NCBI RefSeq assembly: GCF_001434315.1
Contig: NZ_AZFE01000031.1
Location: forward strand, 494,450-558,449
Length of the DNA: 64,000 nucleotides
Direction of reading: 5' to 3'
DNA from: Paucilactobacillus oligofermentans DSM 15707 = LMG 22743
GTDB lineage: Bacteria > Bacillota > Bacilli > Lactobacillales > Lactobacillaceae
Shown here: positions 37,377-46,113 of the stretch, piece by piece
Position numbering within the stretch: position 1 is the stretch's first letter
Layout: the number at the start of each line of letters is the position of its first letter
Program-made: the position numbers and the translations under genes
Notes under the pieces: model-generated
The model's database searches: none
What the model was told of the DNA's origin: nothing
What the model saw: the letters and a program-made list of their open reading frames with translations, nothing else

Positions 37377-37434
37377 CGTTCTTGCTCAAATAATTACAAA
37401 TAGATTTAAACCCTAATTCAAAGGAGGAATTTTT

Positions 37435-38733
37435 TTGCTTAAACCAACTCGTTTCATCAACTATGGTCGTTGGCGTCGGATCTTAATTGCGACCGTTTGT
37501 ATTGCCCTCGCTTCACAAGTGAACTTTCAAGTAATCACCCCAGGCTTTATTTTCGCCTTTTCACCGCTAATTATGTCAGTTTTCCTATATTTCAACGCAG
37601 ACCTAAATCCGATTCAGTTGATGCTATCTATTGCAGTCGTTTCGCCAATTTTTCGCGGAATCTTACTATTCATTAGCCACGACAATGCCGGCGACAAAAT
37701 AGTTACATTTATCCTAGCCGATATTGCCTTTTACCTCTGCTATGGTGCAATTTATTACATTATGTATTGGCATCGTGGACAACTACATAACAGTTCATTT
37801 TTCTTAACGATTATTATTTGTGACTATGTATCAAATCTTTTAGAGGTGAGTTTACTAAATCACTTTTCTCATTATAGTTACCGTTTATTCCAGCTATTAT
37901 TCATCGCGGCTTTAATCAGAAGCATCATTAGTTGCGTCTTAACCTTCTCATATCATCATTTCACTTTGATGATGCGTGAAGACAGTCATGAACAACGTTA
38001 TTATCACTTTATGTGGATTGCTGCCTCAGTTAAAAGTGAAGTTTATTTTATGAAAAAGAACATTAGTGAAATCGAAAACGTAATGAAGAATGCCTACTTA
38101 CTAAATCAAAATTTGCAAGGAACTAATGCTGATCCACAGAATCAGGTCATGGCTTTATCAATTGCTCACGATGTCCATGAAATAAAAAAAGATTATCAAA
38201 ATGTGATTCGCGGTTTAGGTGATTATTTTGATGACGGCAATGACTCCGCCATGAAGTTTTCTGATATTTTGCGAGTTGTAACTAGTTATATTCGCGGTAC
38301 CATTAAAGAACGCAAACAAAACATCGTCATCACCTGTCAAAATCAAGTTGAACTCGTTGTTCCTAATCACTACTATGTTGTTTCAATTTTGTCTAACTTA
38401 ATTTTCAATAGTATTGATGCGTTAAAAGGAAGATTCAACGGCGTTATCACTGTTACCGTTGAAGATGCGAGTGATCACATTATTATTAACATCGGAGATA
38501 ACGGTAGTGGAATGGACGAAAAAACGATTAGTATGATTTTTCAGCCCGGCTTTACCACCAAATTTAACGAAACTACTGGTGATGTTTACCGTGGAATTGG
38601 CTTATCCCATGTTCGAACGATTGTGGAAGAACAGTTTAACGGTACAATTGAAATAACTTCCAAACTGAATGAAGGCACTAATACTAAAATAACTCTCAGC
38701 AAACGACGCTTACTTCAGGAGGTCACAGCATGA
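37435..38733 (+). CDS. sensor histidine kinase, GlnK (YcbA)-like
   Basis: A 432-residue membrane sensor kinase. Five to six hydrophobic spans occupy residues 10-180 (e.g. RILIATVCIALASQVNF; GAIYYIMYW), then a cytoplasmic helical part and a HATPase_c domain (about 310-425: ILSNLIFNSIDAL as N box, IGDNGSGMD as G1, GIGLSHVRTIVEEQFNG as G2). The His box is divergent (LSIAHDVHEIKKDYQNV, H241), as in the DcuS/CitA/GlnK group. The start is TTG, decided by AAGGAGG 9 bases upstream. It overlaps the regulator gene by the sequence ATGA. Confidence 0.85.
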   Translation: MLKPTRFINYGRWRRILIATVCIALASQVNFQVITPGFIFAFSPLIMSVFLYFNADLNPIQLMLSIAVVSPIFRGILLFISHDNAGDKIVTFILADIAFYLCYGAIYYIMYWHRGQLHNSSFFLTIIICDYVSNLLEVSLLNHFSHYSYRLFQLLFIAALIRSIISCVLTFSYHHFTLMMREDSHEQRYYHFMWIAASVKSEVYFMKKNISEIENVMKNAYLLNQNLQGTNADPQNQVMALSIAHDVHEIKKDYQNVIRGLGDYFDDGNDSAMKFSDILRVVTSYIRGTIKERKQNIVITCQNQVELVVPNHYYVVSILSNLIFNSIDALKGRFNGVITVTVEDASDHIIINIGDNGSGMDEKTISMIFQPGFTTKFNETTGDVYRGIGLSHVRTIVEEQFNGTIEITSKLNEGTNTKITLSKRRLLQEVTA

Positions 38734-39578
38734 ATTTCTATATCGTAGATGATGATCCATCAATCCCCATGAACTTACAGCGCATATTAGAAGAAAACCC
38801 AGCTAACACCGTTGTCGGTACAGCTAACGATGCTAAACAAGGTATAGCTGAAATTATGATGCTCAACGTTGATATTGTTTTAGTCGATCTCTTGATGCCT
38901 GAAATTTCTGGCATCGATCTGATTAAACGACTGAACCAATTAAAACATCAATTGCGGTTTATCATGATTTCCCAAGTTCGTGATAGTGATTTACGATCCC
39001 AAGCCTATGAAGCTGGAATAGAATTTTTTATTGATAAACCGATTAATCTGATTGAAGTTAAAACTGTAACCGAACGAGTCACTCAAAATATTCAAATGGC
39101 TAATAAATTAAATAATATTCAATCACTAGTCGGCGGGCAATCACCCGTAGCTAACGCACCAACGCCTGAAAAGCATGAAATTGAAAAAGAAAAAATGTTA
39201 GCCATCTTACGGTTTCTTGGGATTACCTCTGAAAATGGTTCTTCCGACATTTTAGCCATTACTCAAATCATGGTTAATCAAGAAATTGCCTTTCGCGAAA
39301 TCAATTTTGAAACCCAATATAATATCAACGCTTGCGAGAAAAAAATTCTCTTTCAACGAATTAGACGAGCAATTAAGACCGGACTTACAAACCTGGCTGA
39401 ACTATTTTTAGATGATATGGGGGATGAATTAGTCGTTGAATATGCTAATTCACTTTATGAATATCGAAATGTAAGAACTGAAGCACAATATTTAAAAGGC
39501 GATCGTGCTTCTGGCGGAAAAGTATCCTTAAAACATTTCTTTGATGGACTAGCACAAGAAAGCCAAGCACCCGCTTAA
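38730..39578 (+). CDS. response regulator, GlnL (YcbB)-like
   Basis: A 282-residue regulator. The receiver domain (1-120) has YIVDDDPSI, the phospho-acceptor Asp in IVLVDLLMPE (D54) and the Lys in FFIDKPIN. The C-terminal YcbB-type domain (about 155-265: LAILRFLGITSENGSSDILAIT, then KILFQRIRRAIKTGLTNLAELFLDD) is shared with Bacillus GlnL, which controls glutamine utilisation. Its gene overlaps that of its kinase and is divergent from the ornithine carbamoyltransferase operon, so that operon is the likely target. Confidence 0.85.
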   Translation: MNFYIVDDDPSIPMNLQRILEENPANTVVGTANDAKQGIAEIMMLNVDIVLVDLLMPEISGIDLIKRLNQLKHQLRFIMISQVRDSDLRSQAYEAGIEFFIDKPINLIEVKTVTERVTQNIQMANKLNNIQSLVGGQSPVANAPTPEKHEIEKEKMLAILRFLGITSENGSSDILAITQIMVNQEIAFREINFETQYNINACEKKILFQRIRRAIKTGLTNLAELFLDDMGDELVVEYANSLYEYRNVRTEAQYLKGDRASGGKVSLKHFFDGLAQESQAPA

Positions 39579-39608
39579 AAATTTATAACTAATTCTTGGG
39601 GGATTATT

Positions 39609-39755
39609 ATGAAATATCTAATTTTCAGTGCAGAAATCATTGCGATTGCTGCCGTTGCCTTTATTAGCAGTTTTTCGATACTCAAAAAAATCGTTGGCAT
39701 TTTAATTATCATTGCACTTTCGCAAATTTGCCACCGCTTATTTAAAGCACGTTAA
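39609..39755 (+). CDS. 48-residue membrane protein
   Basis: A short gene: ATG at 39609 with GGGGGA 6 bases upstream, stop TAA at 39753-39755. The product is mostly one long hydrophobic stretch in two parts (LIFSAEIIAIAAVAFISSF; IVGILIIIALSQI) with a basic C-terminus (CHRLFKAR). It lies 30 bases after the GlnL-like gene and directly before a terminator, so it is the last gene of that operon. Function unknown; it could be a small membrane accessory of the sensor kinase. Confidence 0.6.
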   Translation: MKYLIFSAEIIAIAAVAFISSFSILKKIVGILIIIALSQICHRLFKAR

Positions 39756-39785
39756 GTAGTCCCAATCATTGGACTACTTTTTAAT
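39754..39785 (+). terminator. terminator after two-component operon
   Basis: Stem AAGTAGTCC/GGACTACTT with additional CAAT/ATTG pairing, then five T. Confidence 0.85.
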
Positions 39786-39795
39786 TTCATCGTAA

Positions 39796-40746
39796 TTATG
39801 GACGTAATAAAACTTTACCAGCACTATTACCAGCTTCTAAAAATTCATAGGCCGCTTTTCCATCTGCCAAAGAAAATATTTTCGGTGATTTTACAATGAT
39901 TTCACCATCTTTTACATATTTAAATAATCGATTACTCCGATATTTCCGTGATTCATAATCAGTTAAATAATGCCACAAGTCGCCTGTCATAATACTTTTA
40001 GATTGATTCAATAGTTCAATTGGATCAATTTTTGGTGGATTACCACCTGCCATTCCATAAAAAATAACTCGTCCTTTTAGTTTTAACACCTTTAGACTTT
40101 GATTTAGCGAAACTCCGGCACCATCATAAACTGCATCAAATATATCTACATAATCATTATCCCAATCAGAACTTCTTATAAATACTTTTTTAGCACCTAA
40201 ATTCATCGCTTGTTTTTGTTTGCTAACGCTTGAAGCAACACCGAACACCTTAACTTTATCCGCTGTTAATATTTGAGTTAAAAGCTGGCCTAAGCCACCA
40301 CTAATCCCTTGAATTAATACTTGATCACCAGGCTTATTTTTTGCCAAATCATGTGCAAGAAAATCAGCCGTTAACCCTTGTAGTCCAATGCTAGCTGCAG
40401 TTTCATCGGTAATTTCATCTGGAACTTTAATTGCGTGTTCCCAATTCATTTTGACTAATTCTGCATTGGCAAATGGTACATCCGCAAAAATAATTCGATC
40501 ACCAGATTTAAATTGTGTCACGTTTTTGCCAGTATCAATAATTATTCCCATTCCTTCATAACCATTAATCATGGGATTACGAGCTTCAATATGATAGTCC
40601 CCACGTCGTCGATATATATCTGCAAAATTAAGTCCAATTAGCTTAGTTTTTACCAATACCTCATCCTGATTAATCACAGGATCAATAACGTCACCATAAT
40701 TTAGCACTTCTGATGTGCCAAAATCATTAAAATATAATGCCTTCAT
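39796..40746 (-). CDS. NADPH:quinone oxidoreductase / zinc-independent MDR alcohol dehydrogenase
   Basis: A 316-residue medium-chain dehydrogenase of the quinone oxidoreductase (zeta-crystallin, QorA) branch. GroES-like N-terminal domain with VLVKTKLIGLNFADIYRRRGDY, a Rossmann domain with VLIQGISGGLGQLLTQIL (about 143-160) and the late AGKVLLRP end. The structural and catalytic zinc ligands of true alcohol dehydrogenases are missing. Expected to reduce quinones or alpha,beta-unsaturated carbonyls with NADPH. Monocistronic. Confidence 0.85.
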   Translation of the reverse strand: MKALYFNDFGTSEVLNYGDVIDPVINQDEVLVKTKLIGLNFADIYRRRGDYHIEARNPMINGYEGMGIIIDTGKNVTQFKSGDRIIFADVPFANAELVKMNWEHAIKVPDEITDETAASIGLQGLTADFLAHDLAKNKPGDQVLIQGISGGLGQLLTQILTADKVKVFGVASSVSKQKQAMNLGAKKVFIRSSDWDNDYVDIFDAVYDGAGVSLNQSLKVLKLKGRVIFYGMAGGNPPKIDPIELLNQSKSIMTGDLWHYLTDYESRKYRSNRLFKYVKDGEIIVKSPKIFSLADGKAAYEFLEAGNSAGKVLLRP

Positions 40747-40814
40747 TTTTTCATCTTCATTCTATTTTTATTTATCGTGCAGTTAGTGTACACCTTAACT
40801 AATTTCAGCCAAAC

Positions 40815-40870
40815 AAAAAAGCACCATCTTTTTAACCATATTAAATGGCCATTAAAGATAATGCTTTTTA
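40815..40870 (-). terminator. terminator after dps
   Basis: Stem AAAAAGCACCATCTTTTTAA with TTAAAGATAATGCTTTTT (imperfect), flanked by A/T runs; it may serve both directions. Confidence 0.75.
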
Positions 40871-40880
40871 ATAATTACTA

Positions 40881-41345
40881 TTAATCAATTTCAGGTGCTG
40901 AATTTAATTCTGCTTGAATCATCCAGAGACGCTTTTCAGTGGCCGTTTTAAAGCCAATGAAAATATCCTGTGTACTAAAATCTTTTTCAACATCACTAAC
41001 TTCAATTCCATGTTGATAAACACCAGCTAAGTAACGATAATCTTTAGCTAAAATTGCTAAACGTTCAGGAGTTGTCTTAGCAAAACTACCCTTTTCATCA
41101 CTGATTCCAGTTTGTTCAGCCATTTCAGTTAAAGTTGAATATGGAGAACCATCCAGTGTAATTAATCGTTCAGAAATCTCATCTAGTTGATCATTCAAAT
41201 CGTCCATCCATTCATCCATTAGTGGATGTAACTTTAAAAAGTTAGTACCACGCATGTACCAATGAGTCTGGTGTACTACCATTGCTAATTGACTTAAATC
41301 AGCCACTAATTGATTTAATACTTCTTTTGTTTTACCGTATTTCAT
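40881..41345 (-). CDS. dps: Dps-family ferritin-like DNA-binding protein
   Basis: A 154-residue four-helix protein of the Dps/Dpr family that stores iron and protects DNA against peroxide. The intersubunit ferroxidase motif is visible: VVHQTHWYMRGTNFLKLHPLMDEWMDDLNDQLDEISERL (about 22-60; H26, H38, D42, D53 and E57 type ligands). The C-terminal helix reads KRLWMIQAELNSAP. Lactobacillar Dps proteins act mainly in iron sequestration. A perfect cre over the start of transcription predicts repression by CcpA, an uncommon input for dps. Confidence 0.92.
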   Translation of the reverse strand: MKYGKTKEVLNQLVADLSQLAMVVHQTHWYMRGTNFLKLHPLMDEWMDDLNDQLDEISERLITLDGSPYSTLTEMAEQTGISDEKGSFAKTTPERLAILAKDYRYLAGVYQHGIEVSDVEKDFSTQDIFIGFKTATEKRLWMIQAELNSAPEID

Positions 41346-41396
41346 GATATCTTCTCCATTCCATTCTTTAGATTGTAATTCTGAAACAAACGTTAT

Positions 41397-41410
41397 TGAA
41401 ATCGTTTACA
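41397..41410 (-). promoter_or_regulatory. CcpA cre site upstream of dps
   Basis: TGAAATCGTTTACA matches TGWAANCGNTNWCA perfectly. It lies five bases downstream of the -10 box on the minus strand, over the transcription start. Confidence 0.8.
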
Positions 41411-41415
41411 CATAT

Positions 41416-41444
41416 AGTGTAATTCATCGTTCCTAGTTATTCAA
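41416..41444 (-). promoter_or_regulatory. dps promoter
   Basis: Minus-strand -35 TTGAAT (41444-41439), 17-bp spacer, -10 TACACT (41421-41416). Confidence 0.6.
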
Positions 41445-41466
41445 CTAAAATAACTATTAGTTTTTA

Positions 41467-42558
41467 TTAATGTGTTTGGGCATATCGATCAACCGCAACA
41501 AACGCATCAGCAACGTCACTTGCTGTTACTTCAAATGGCATTTGATGAATAGTTTCGCTTGGAATAGTAGCTTGCTGCCCAACTTTTAAGAGTTCCTCAT
41601 AGCTAATATTTTCAATTTTTAGATCTTTAAAAGTGGTTGGTAAACCAAATTGACGATTAAAGTTTAAAAATTTATCAAATTCTGCTTCTGGCACATTATC
41701 TAGCATTAATTCGCAAAGATAACCAAATGCGACTTTTTCACCGTGCATTAATGATTCAATTTCACCAGTTAAAACTGTCATTCCATTATAAATAGCATGG
41801 GCAGCCGCCAATCCAGCACTTTCAAAACCCAATCCACTAAGAAGCGTATTTGATTCAACAATTGTTTCCAGTGCAGGAGTGACAACTTTACCTTCTGCCG
41901 CGGCAACTGCTGCTGAAGCATGTGCAAACAAATTATCCGCACAAGTTTGTGCAATTGCTAATGAAGCTAAAGTTTGTTTACCACCCAGCATTGAATTGTT
42001 AAAGCCTCGAGCAACATCTTGTGCTTCAATGTTGGTTGCCATCGCATCCCCAATCCCGGCAATTAGCATTCTAACTGGTGCCTTCGCAATTACTTCTGTA
42101 TCCATTAAAACCAAATCAGGATTCTTTGAATAAAACGCATAATTTTTAAATTGGCCTTCTGGAGTGTACATTACTGATAGTGCTGATGTTGGTGCATCAG
42201 TTGAAGCAATGGTTGGTAAAATAGCCACTGGAATATCTAATTTATCAGCAATATTCTTAGCTGTATCTAACGCTTTCCCACCACCAAGCCCAATAATAAA
42301 GTCGGATTCAGTTGCTTTACCAATTGAAACAACTCGTTCACTTTCTTCATCAGAAGATTCACCATTGAAGTCAACTTTGGTAACGGTAAATCCTACGGTT
42401 GTTAATGCGGTATTTAATGTTTGTCCTGCTACGCGCCATGCTGTTGCACCAGTTAATAATAGTGGTCTCTTTCCTAATGATTCCATGTACTTTTCTGGTT
42501 CATTAAAGACACCTTTTCCTTGTACATAATGAGCTGGGCTTGCAAATAAACGGGCCAT
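41467..42558 (-). CDS. gldA: glycerol dehydrogenase
   Basis: A 363-residue zinc-dependent dehydrogenase of the iron/group III alcohol dehydrogenase family, oxidising glycerol to dihydroxyacetone with NAD+. Seen: FIIGLGGGKALDTAKNIAD (about 86-104, cofactor loop), LPTIASTDAPTSALSVMYTPEG (about 118-139), GIGDAMATNIEA with the zinc Asp (about 169), AAHAIYNG and MHGEKVAFG with the zinc His residues (about 252 and 269). Monocistronic, downstream of the ascorbate operon terminator and separated from it by 80 bp. AGGTACC precedes the ATG at a short distance. It could supply NADH balance, but a specific link to the sugar-acid genes is not evident. Confidence 0.92.
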   Translation of the reverse strand: MARLFASPAHYVQGKGVFNEPEKYMESLGKRPLLLTGATAWRVAGQTLNTALTTVGFTVTKVDFNGESSDEESERVVSIGKATESDFIIGLGGGKALDTAKNIADKLDIPVAILPTIASTDAPTSALSVMYTPEGQFKNYAFYSKNPDLVLMDTEVIAKAPVRMLIAGIGDAMATNIEAQDVARGFNNSMLGGKQTLASLAIAQTCADNLFAHASAAVAAAEGKVVTPALETIVESNTLLSGLGFESAGLAAAHAIYNGMTVLTGEIESLMHGEKVAFGYLCELMLDNVPEAEFDKFLNFNRQFGLPTTFKDLKIENISYEELLKVGQQATIPSETIHQMPFEVTASDVADAFVAVDRYAQTH

Positions 42559-42640
42559 TTTGGTACCTCCAAATTTTAATTGTGAAATAGTTAACGAGAT
42601 ACATTTTAGGCTTATTTGATGTTTGGTTCAAGTGGGATAA

Positions 42641-42686
42641 TAAAAACCCTTAAAGTTTAAGTATTTCTGCTTTAACTCTAAGGGTA
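42641..42686 (-). terminator. terminator of the ula operon
   Basis: Stem ACCCTTAAAGTTTAAG with CTTTAACTCTAAGGGT (14 of 16 paired), followed on the minus strand by TTTTTATT. Confidence 0.85.
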
Positions 42687-42711
42687 ATGCTCAATTTATT
42701 TAAATTTTTAT

Positions 42712-43575
42712 CTATTTATCTACAACTAATTTTGCTTTAGTTAATAATTCTAAAATAAAATCATGAGCTTGATGCATTAACATAACAGAATTATTACTTT
42801 TTTCAGACCACATTTCTACTGTTAACGTTCCGTTATATCCAATACGATGTAATGTTTTAAAAAGTCCAAAGAACTCTACATCACCTTCGCCAAATGGAAC
42901 ATTTTTAAATTTCCCCGGATTATTGTCTGTAACCTTAATAGTATCTTTTACATGAACCGATACAATATTTTCTAATCCTTCAGCCAAATCTTGACTTGGT
43001 ATATTTTCTGGCCAAGCTGAAATATTACCCAAATCTGGATATGCTTGCAGCCAGGGAGATGAAATATCTTTTTTAACCTCTCTAACCTTAGCAATTGAAT
43101 TTATAAACTTATCATCCATTGTTTCAATGGCTATCATAACTTGATTTTCAGCTGCAAAATTTACTACCCTTCTTAAATTTTCAATGAAATTTTCTCTAGT
43201 TAATAACGATTTTTTTTCATAGTATTCATCATATCCTGCAATTTGAATATTTCTTATTCCTAAATCTTTAGCTAATAAAATAGCTTTTTTACAAATTTCA
43301 AAAGATTTTTCATAAACATCTTCGTCTTCTGATCCTAATGGAAACTTTCGTAATGCAGATAACATCATAGTATCAATTGGTACACCACTTTTAAAAACAT
43401 CCTGAACTAAATTAAGCCTCTGTTCTTTATTCCAATCTAATCGTTTCATTCTAGCGTCAGTCTCATCAATTGATAATTCAACAAATGAAAATCCGCAAGA
43501 TTTCGCACAATTTAATTTATCAAACCAGTTTAAATCAAATGGTAAAGATTTTTCGTTAATCCCAATTTTAACCAT
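42712..43575 (-). CDS. ulaE: L-ribulose-5-phosphate 3-epimerase (UlaE/SgaU type)
   Basis: A 287-residue TIM-barrel epimerase of the AP-endonuclease family 2 fold, converting L-xylulose 5-phosphate to L-ribulose 5-phosphate in ascorbate breakdown. Seen: MVKIGINEKSLPFDLNWFDKL, FSFVELSIDETDARMKRLDW (substrate-binding), IQIAGYDEYYE (about 112), AIETMDDKFINS (about 149, metal Glu) and TVEMWSEKSN (about 250, metal Glu). The closest relative in the window is the paralogue at 50178-51053. ATG chosen over an overlapping GTG. It is the last gene of the ula operon. Confidence 0.9.
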   Translation of the reverse strand: MVKIGINEKSLPFDLNWFDKLNCAKSCGFSFVELSIDETDARMKRLDWNKEQRLNLVQDVFKSGVPIDTMMLSALRKFPLGSEDEDVYEKSFEICKKAILLAKDLGIRNIQIAGYDEYYEKKSLLTRENFIENLRRVVNFAAENQVMIAIETMDDKFINSIAKVREVKKDISSPWLQAYPDLGNISAWPENIPSQDLAEGLENIVSVHVKDTIKVTDNNPGKFKNVPFGEGDVEFFGLFKTLHRIGYNGTLTVEMWSEKSNNSVMLMHQAHDFILELLTKAKLVVDK

Positions 43576-43580
43576 AACCA

Positions 43581-44216
43581 CTACCAGTATTTCTTTATTT
43601 CAGACTGAAACGCTTCAGCAGCAGCTTTAGGATCAGATTGTCCAGTAATGGCTCTACCCGCAATGAAGGTATAAACAGGTACACCTTCAAATAATTTGAT
43701 AGTATCAATGTTCAATCCACCAGTAACTGAAACTTTAAAACCTAAATCAATAAACCCACGAACAATATCTAAATCCTTTTTTCCCCATACCTCACCAGCT
43801 AGTAATGCATCGCGGCTTTGGTGATATATGACTTGCTTAATACCTATTTTTTTCCACTCTTTTGCTAATTCCCAATTCCATGCACTGTAAAGTTCAACCT
43901 GTATTCCATCTAATACTGATAGCGCTGACTTCATCGTTGGAATTGTAGCAGAATCAATCACTGTCATTAAATCTGCTCCGGCATCTTTTGAATTCTTAGC
44001 TACTGTAGAACCCGCATCCGCACATTTAGTATCAGAAGCAATAATTTTATCAGGAAACATAGATCTTAATACACTAATAGATTGTTGACCTGCTTGTAAT
44101 TCAAGAATTGTCCCAACTTCAACTATATCAACTACAGGTCCAGCTAAATGTGCAATTCTTGCGGCCTCAGCTAAAGTATTTTGATCTAATGCGATTTGTA
44201 AATTTGGCTTTGTCAT
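43581..44216 (-). CDS. ulaD: 3-keto-L-gulonate-6-phosphate decarboxylase
   Basis: A 211-residue orotidine-phosphate-decarboxylase-suprafamily enzyme that converts 3-keto-L-gulonate 6-phosphate to L-xylulose 5-phosphate and CO2. Seen: LQIALDQNTLAEAARIAHLAGPVVDIVEVGT (about 5-35), IIASDTKCADAGST (about 57-70, with the active-site Asp and Lys), DLMTVIDSATI, and VTGGLNIDTIKLFEGVPVYTFIAGRAITG (about 163-191, phosphate site). The ATG at 44216 follows GTGAGGTCC. It is the only decarboxylase of this type in the window and may also serve the neighbouring yia-like block. Confidence 0.92.
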   Translation of the reverse strand: MTKPNLQIALDQNTLAEAARIAHLAGPVVDIVEVGTILELQAGQQSISVLRSMFPDKIIASDTKCADAGSTVAKNSKDAGADLMTVIDSATIPTMKSALSVLDGIQVELYSAWNWELAKEWKKIGIKQVIYHQSRDALLAGEVWGKKDLDIVRGFIDLGFKVSVTGGLNIDTIKLFEGVPVYTFIAGRAITGQSDPKAAAEAFQSEIKKYW

Positions 44217-44226
44217 TTTTAGGACC

Positions 44227-44532
44227 TCACTTTTTATATTTTTCTTCAAAATCAGTTTCTTCTTGAATTCGTTTTGTAATTTCAGGTTCACTCATAACGT
44301 TTTTTACACCAACAATTTTAACGCCTTTTTCTTCAGCATCTGCAAACATATCCATAAAATTTAATGGCGTAAATACTGCGTCATATTGAGCAGCCGTTGA
44401 TTTACCTTCAGAAATACTTGTATGATTAATTTCTGAAATTGGTATTCCTAGTTTCTTCATTGATTTTTGTACACTCTTCATCATCATTAAACTAGTCCCT
44501 GATCCATTGGCACAAGATACTAATATTCTCAT
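44227..44532 (-). CDS. ulaB: PTS ascorbate-type EIIB
   Basis: A 101-residue cytoplasmic phosphocarrier of the PTS lactose/ascorbate IIB group (SgaB/UlaB). The N-terminus MRILVSCANGSGTSLMM carries the phosphorylated Cys (C7) in the C-x-x-G-x-G-T-S loop. It passes phosphate from EIIA to the ascorbate taken up by EIIC. It lies between the IIC and decarboxylase genes in the operon. Confidence 0.92.
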   Translation of the reverse strand: MRILVSCANGSGTSLMMMKSVQKSMKKLGIPISEINHTSISEGKSTAAQYDAVFTPLNFMDMFADAEEKGVKIVGVKNVMSEPEITKRIQEETDFEEKYKK

Positions 44533-44563
44533 TTTAATTAACCCCTATCTTTAATTTTAATTA

Positions 44564-46078
44564 TTATTTCTTCTTTTTCTTTGAATCTTTGTAGGCTTCA
44601 TAATCTTCAACCATTAAAAAATAATTCTTTGGATCTTTTCGATATTCTATTTGTGGAATAACAACTAAAATCAGCGCTACAACAACTATACCGAAATATC
44701 CTAGATACTTGAGAATAACCGTAAATACAGGCCACAGTGTATCCCAATCAAACATTCCAAGATACCCCCCATATTTTGACATACCGATCCACGTTGAAAT
44801 AAGTGCTGCACCACAAACTTGAATTATTCCAGATAAAAATGGTAATATCATTGCTGCTTTTGCACCCGCTCTATTATTTGCTATAACTCCAAAAACGGCA
44901 TTATCAAAAAATAGTGGAATAAATCCTGCAATTATAATGGTTGGTGAGTGAAATAGAATCAAAGCTCCAATAGCTAAAAATTGTCCTAATGCCCCAAATA
45001 AGAATCCAATAGTAACGGCATTTTGTTCACCAAACGCAAACGTTGCTGCAACATCAATACCAGGTACTGAATTAGGTAAAATAGTATCACTAATACCTGT
45101 GAAACTTTCGGTAAGTTCACCAACGAAAGTCCTAACACCTAATTGTAGAATTGCTAAATTAACTGCAAAACCTAAAGAAGTAGTAAGAATATAGAAGAAG
45201 AAACTAGCCTTAGGTGCCAATCCTGATAATCCATCTGTTGCTGTATATACTCCATTAAAGTAATTTCTTCCCAGAACAACCATAATTATCCCAAAAAACA
45301 AGAACATTAAGATAGCTGTCGCAACCATATTTTCGTTAAATATTTTAAGAAATCCTGGTAATTCGACGTCTTCCAAGCGTTTTGCCTGTTTTTTGCCTTT
45401 TACATTAGATTTACTATTAAATTTATCTGAAATCCAAGCTACTAAGGCAATCCCAAACATCTGTTGATGAGCTACAGCGAATCCTCCACCATCAGTTAAT
45501 TGCTGTACTGGTTTAATAGTTAAATTTGATCCAACTGCCCAATATAATCCTAATAGAACTCCCATAACGAGTAGAACTTCAATCCTATTCAGACTTGGAA
45601 TTGCAAATAATAGAATCCAAAAACCTGTTGCAGCTTGTTGGACTTGTACATTACCCGTTGTAAATACTGCTCGCATTTTAGTATATTTAGAAAAACGAAC
45701 TAATAAAATATTAAAGACAAAAGCAATTAATAACAAAATCATAACGTCACCGAAAGATCGCCCAAAGGTTTTCATTACACCATCAGTTACAGCATTTTGC
45801 CCAAAGTAAGGATCAATAACGGTGGCCGTTAAATGGAATCTATCTTTTAAACCTGTCAGAATCGGTCTAAAGCTTGTAACCAAGCCATTCGAACCAACCA
45901 TTAAAATCATATAACCAATGGTTGCCTTTAAAAATCCAGCTAAACAGTCATATATAGGTTTCTTTTCCAGTAGATATCCAATTAATACGATGAATCCAAT
46001 CATATAAGCAGGTTGGGTTAATATATTACTTGCGAAATAACTCCAAACTGTAAATATACCATCAATTACAACTTTCAT
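44564..46078 (-). CDS. ulaA: PTS ascorbate-specific EIIC
   Basis: A 504-residue membrane permease with 10-12 spans of the SgaT/UlaA (AG superfamily) type, which imports L-ascorbate with phosphorylation. Seen: FLKATIGYMILMVGSNGLVTSFRPIL near the N-terminus, GGGFAVAHQQMFGIALVAWISDKF (about 198), PNSVPGIDVAATFAFGEQNAVTIGFLFGALGQ (about 330-360) and a basic C-terminal tail. The ATG at 46078 follows GAGGTG at 7 bases; a GTG three codons earlier is less likely. Confidence 0.92.
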   Translation of the reverse strand: MKVVIDGIFTVWSYFASNILTQPAYMIGFIVLIGYLLEKKPIYDCLAGFLKATIGYMILMVGSNGLVTSFRPILTGLKDRFHLTATVIDPYFGQNAVTDGVMKTFGRSFGDVMILLLIAFVFNILLVRFSKYTKMRAVFTTGNVQVQQAATGFWILLFAIPSLNRIEVLLVMGVLLGLYWAVGSNLTIKPVQQLTDGGGFAVAHQQMFGIALVAWISDKFNSKSNVKGKKQAKRLEDVELPGFLKIFNENMVATAILMFLFFGIIMVVLGRNYFNGVYTATDGLSGLAPKASFFFYILTTSLGFAVNLAILQLGVRTFVGELTESFTGISDTILPNSVPGIDVAATFAFGEQNAVTIGFLFGALGQFLAIGALILFHSPTIIIAGFIPLFFDNAVFGVIANNRAGAKAAMILPFLSGIIQVCGAALISTWIGMSKYGGYLGMFDWDTLWPVFTVILKYLGYFGIVVVALILVVIPQIEYRKDPKNYFLMVEDYEAYKDSKKKKK

Positions 46079-46113
46079 TTTTAACACCTCAATTTTAGTT
46101 AGCTTATAACGGC

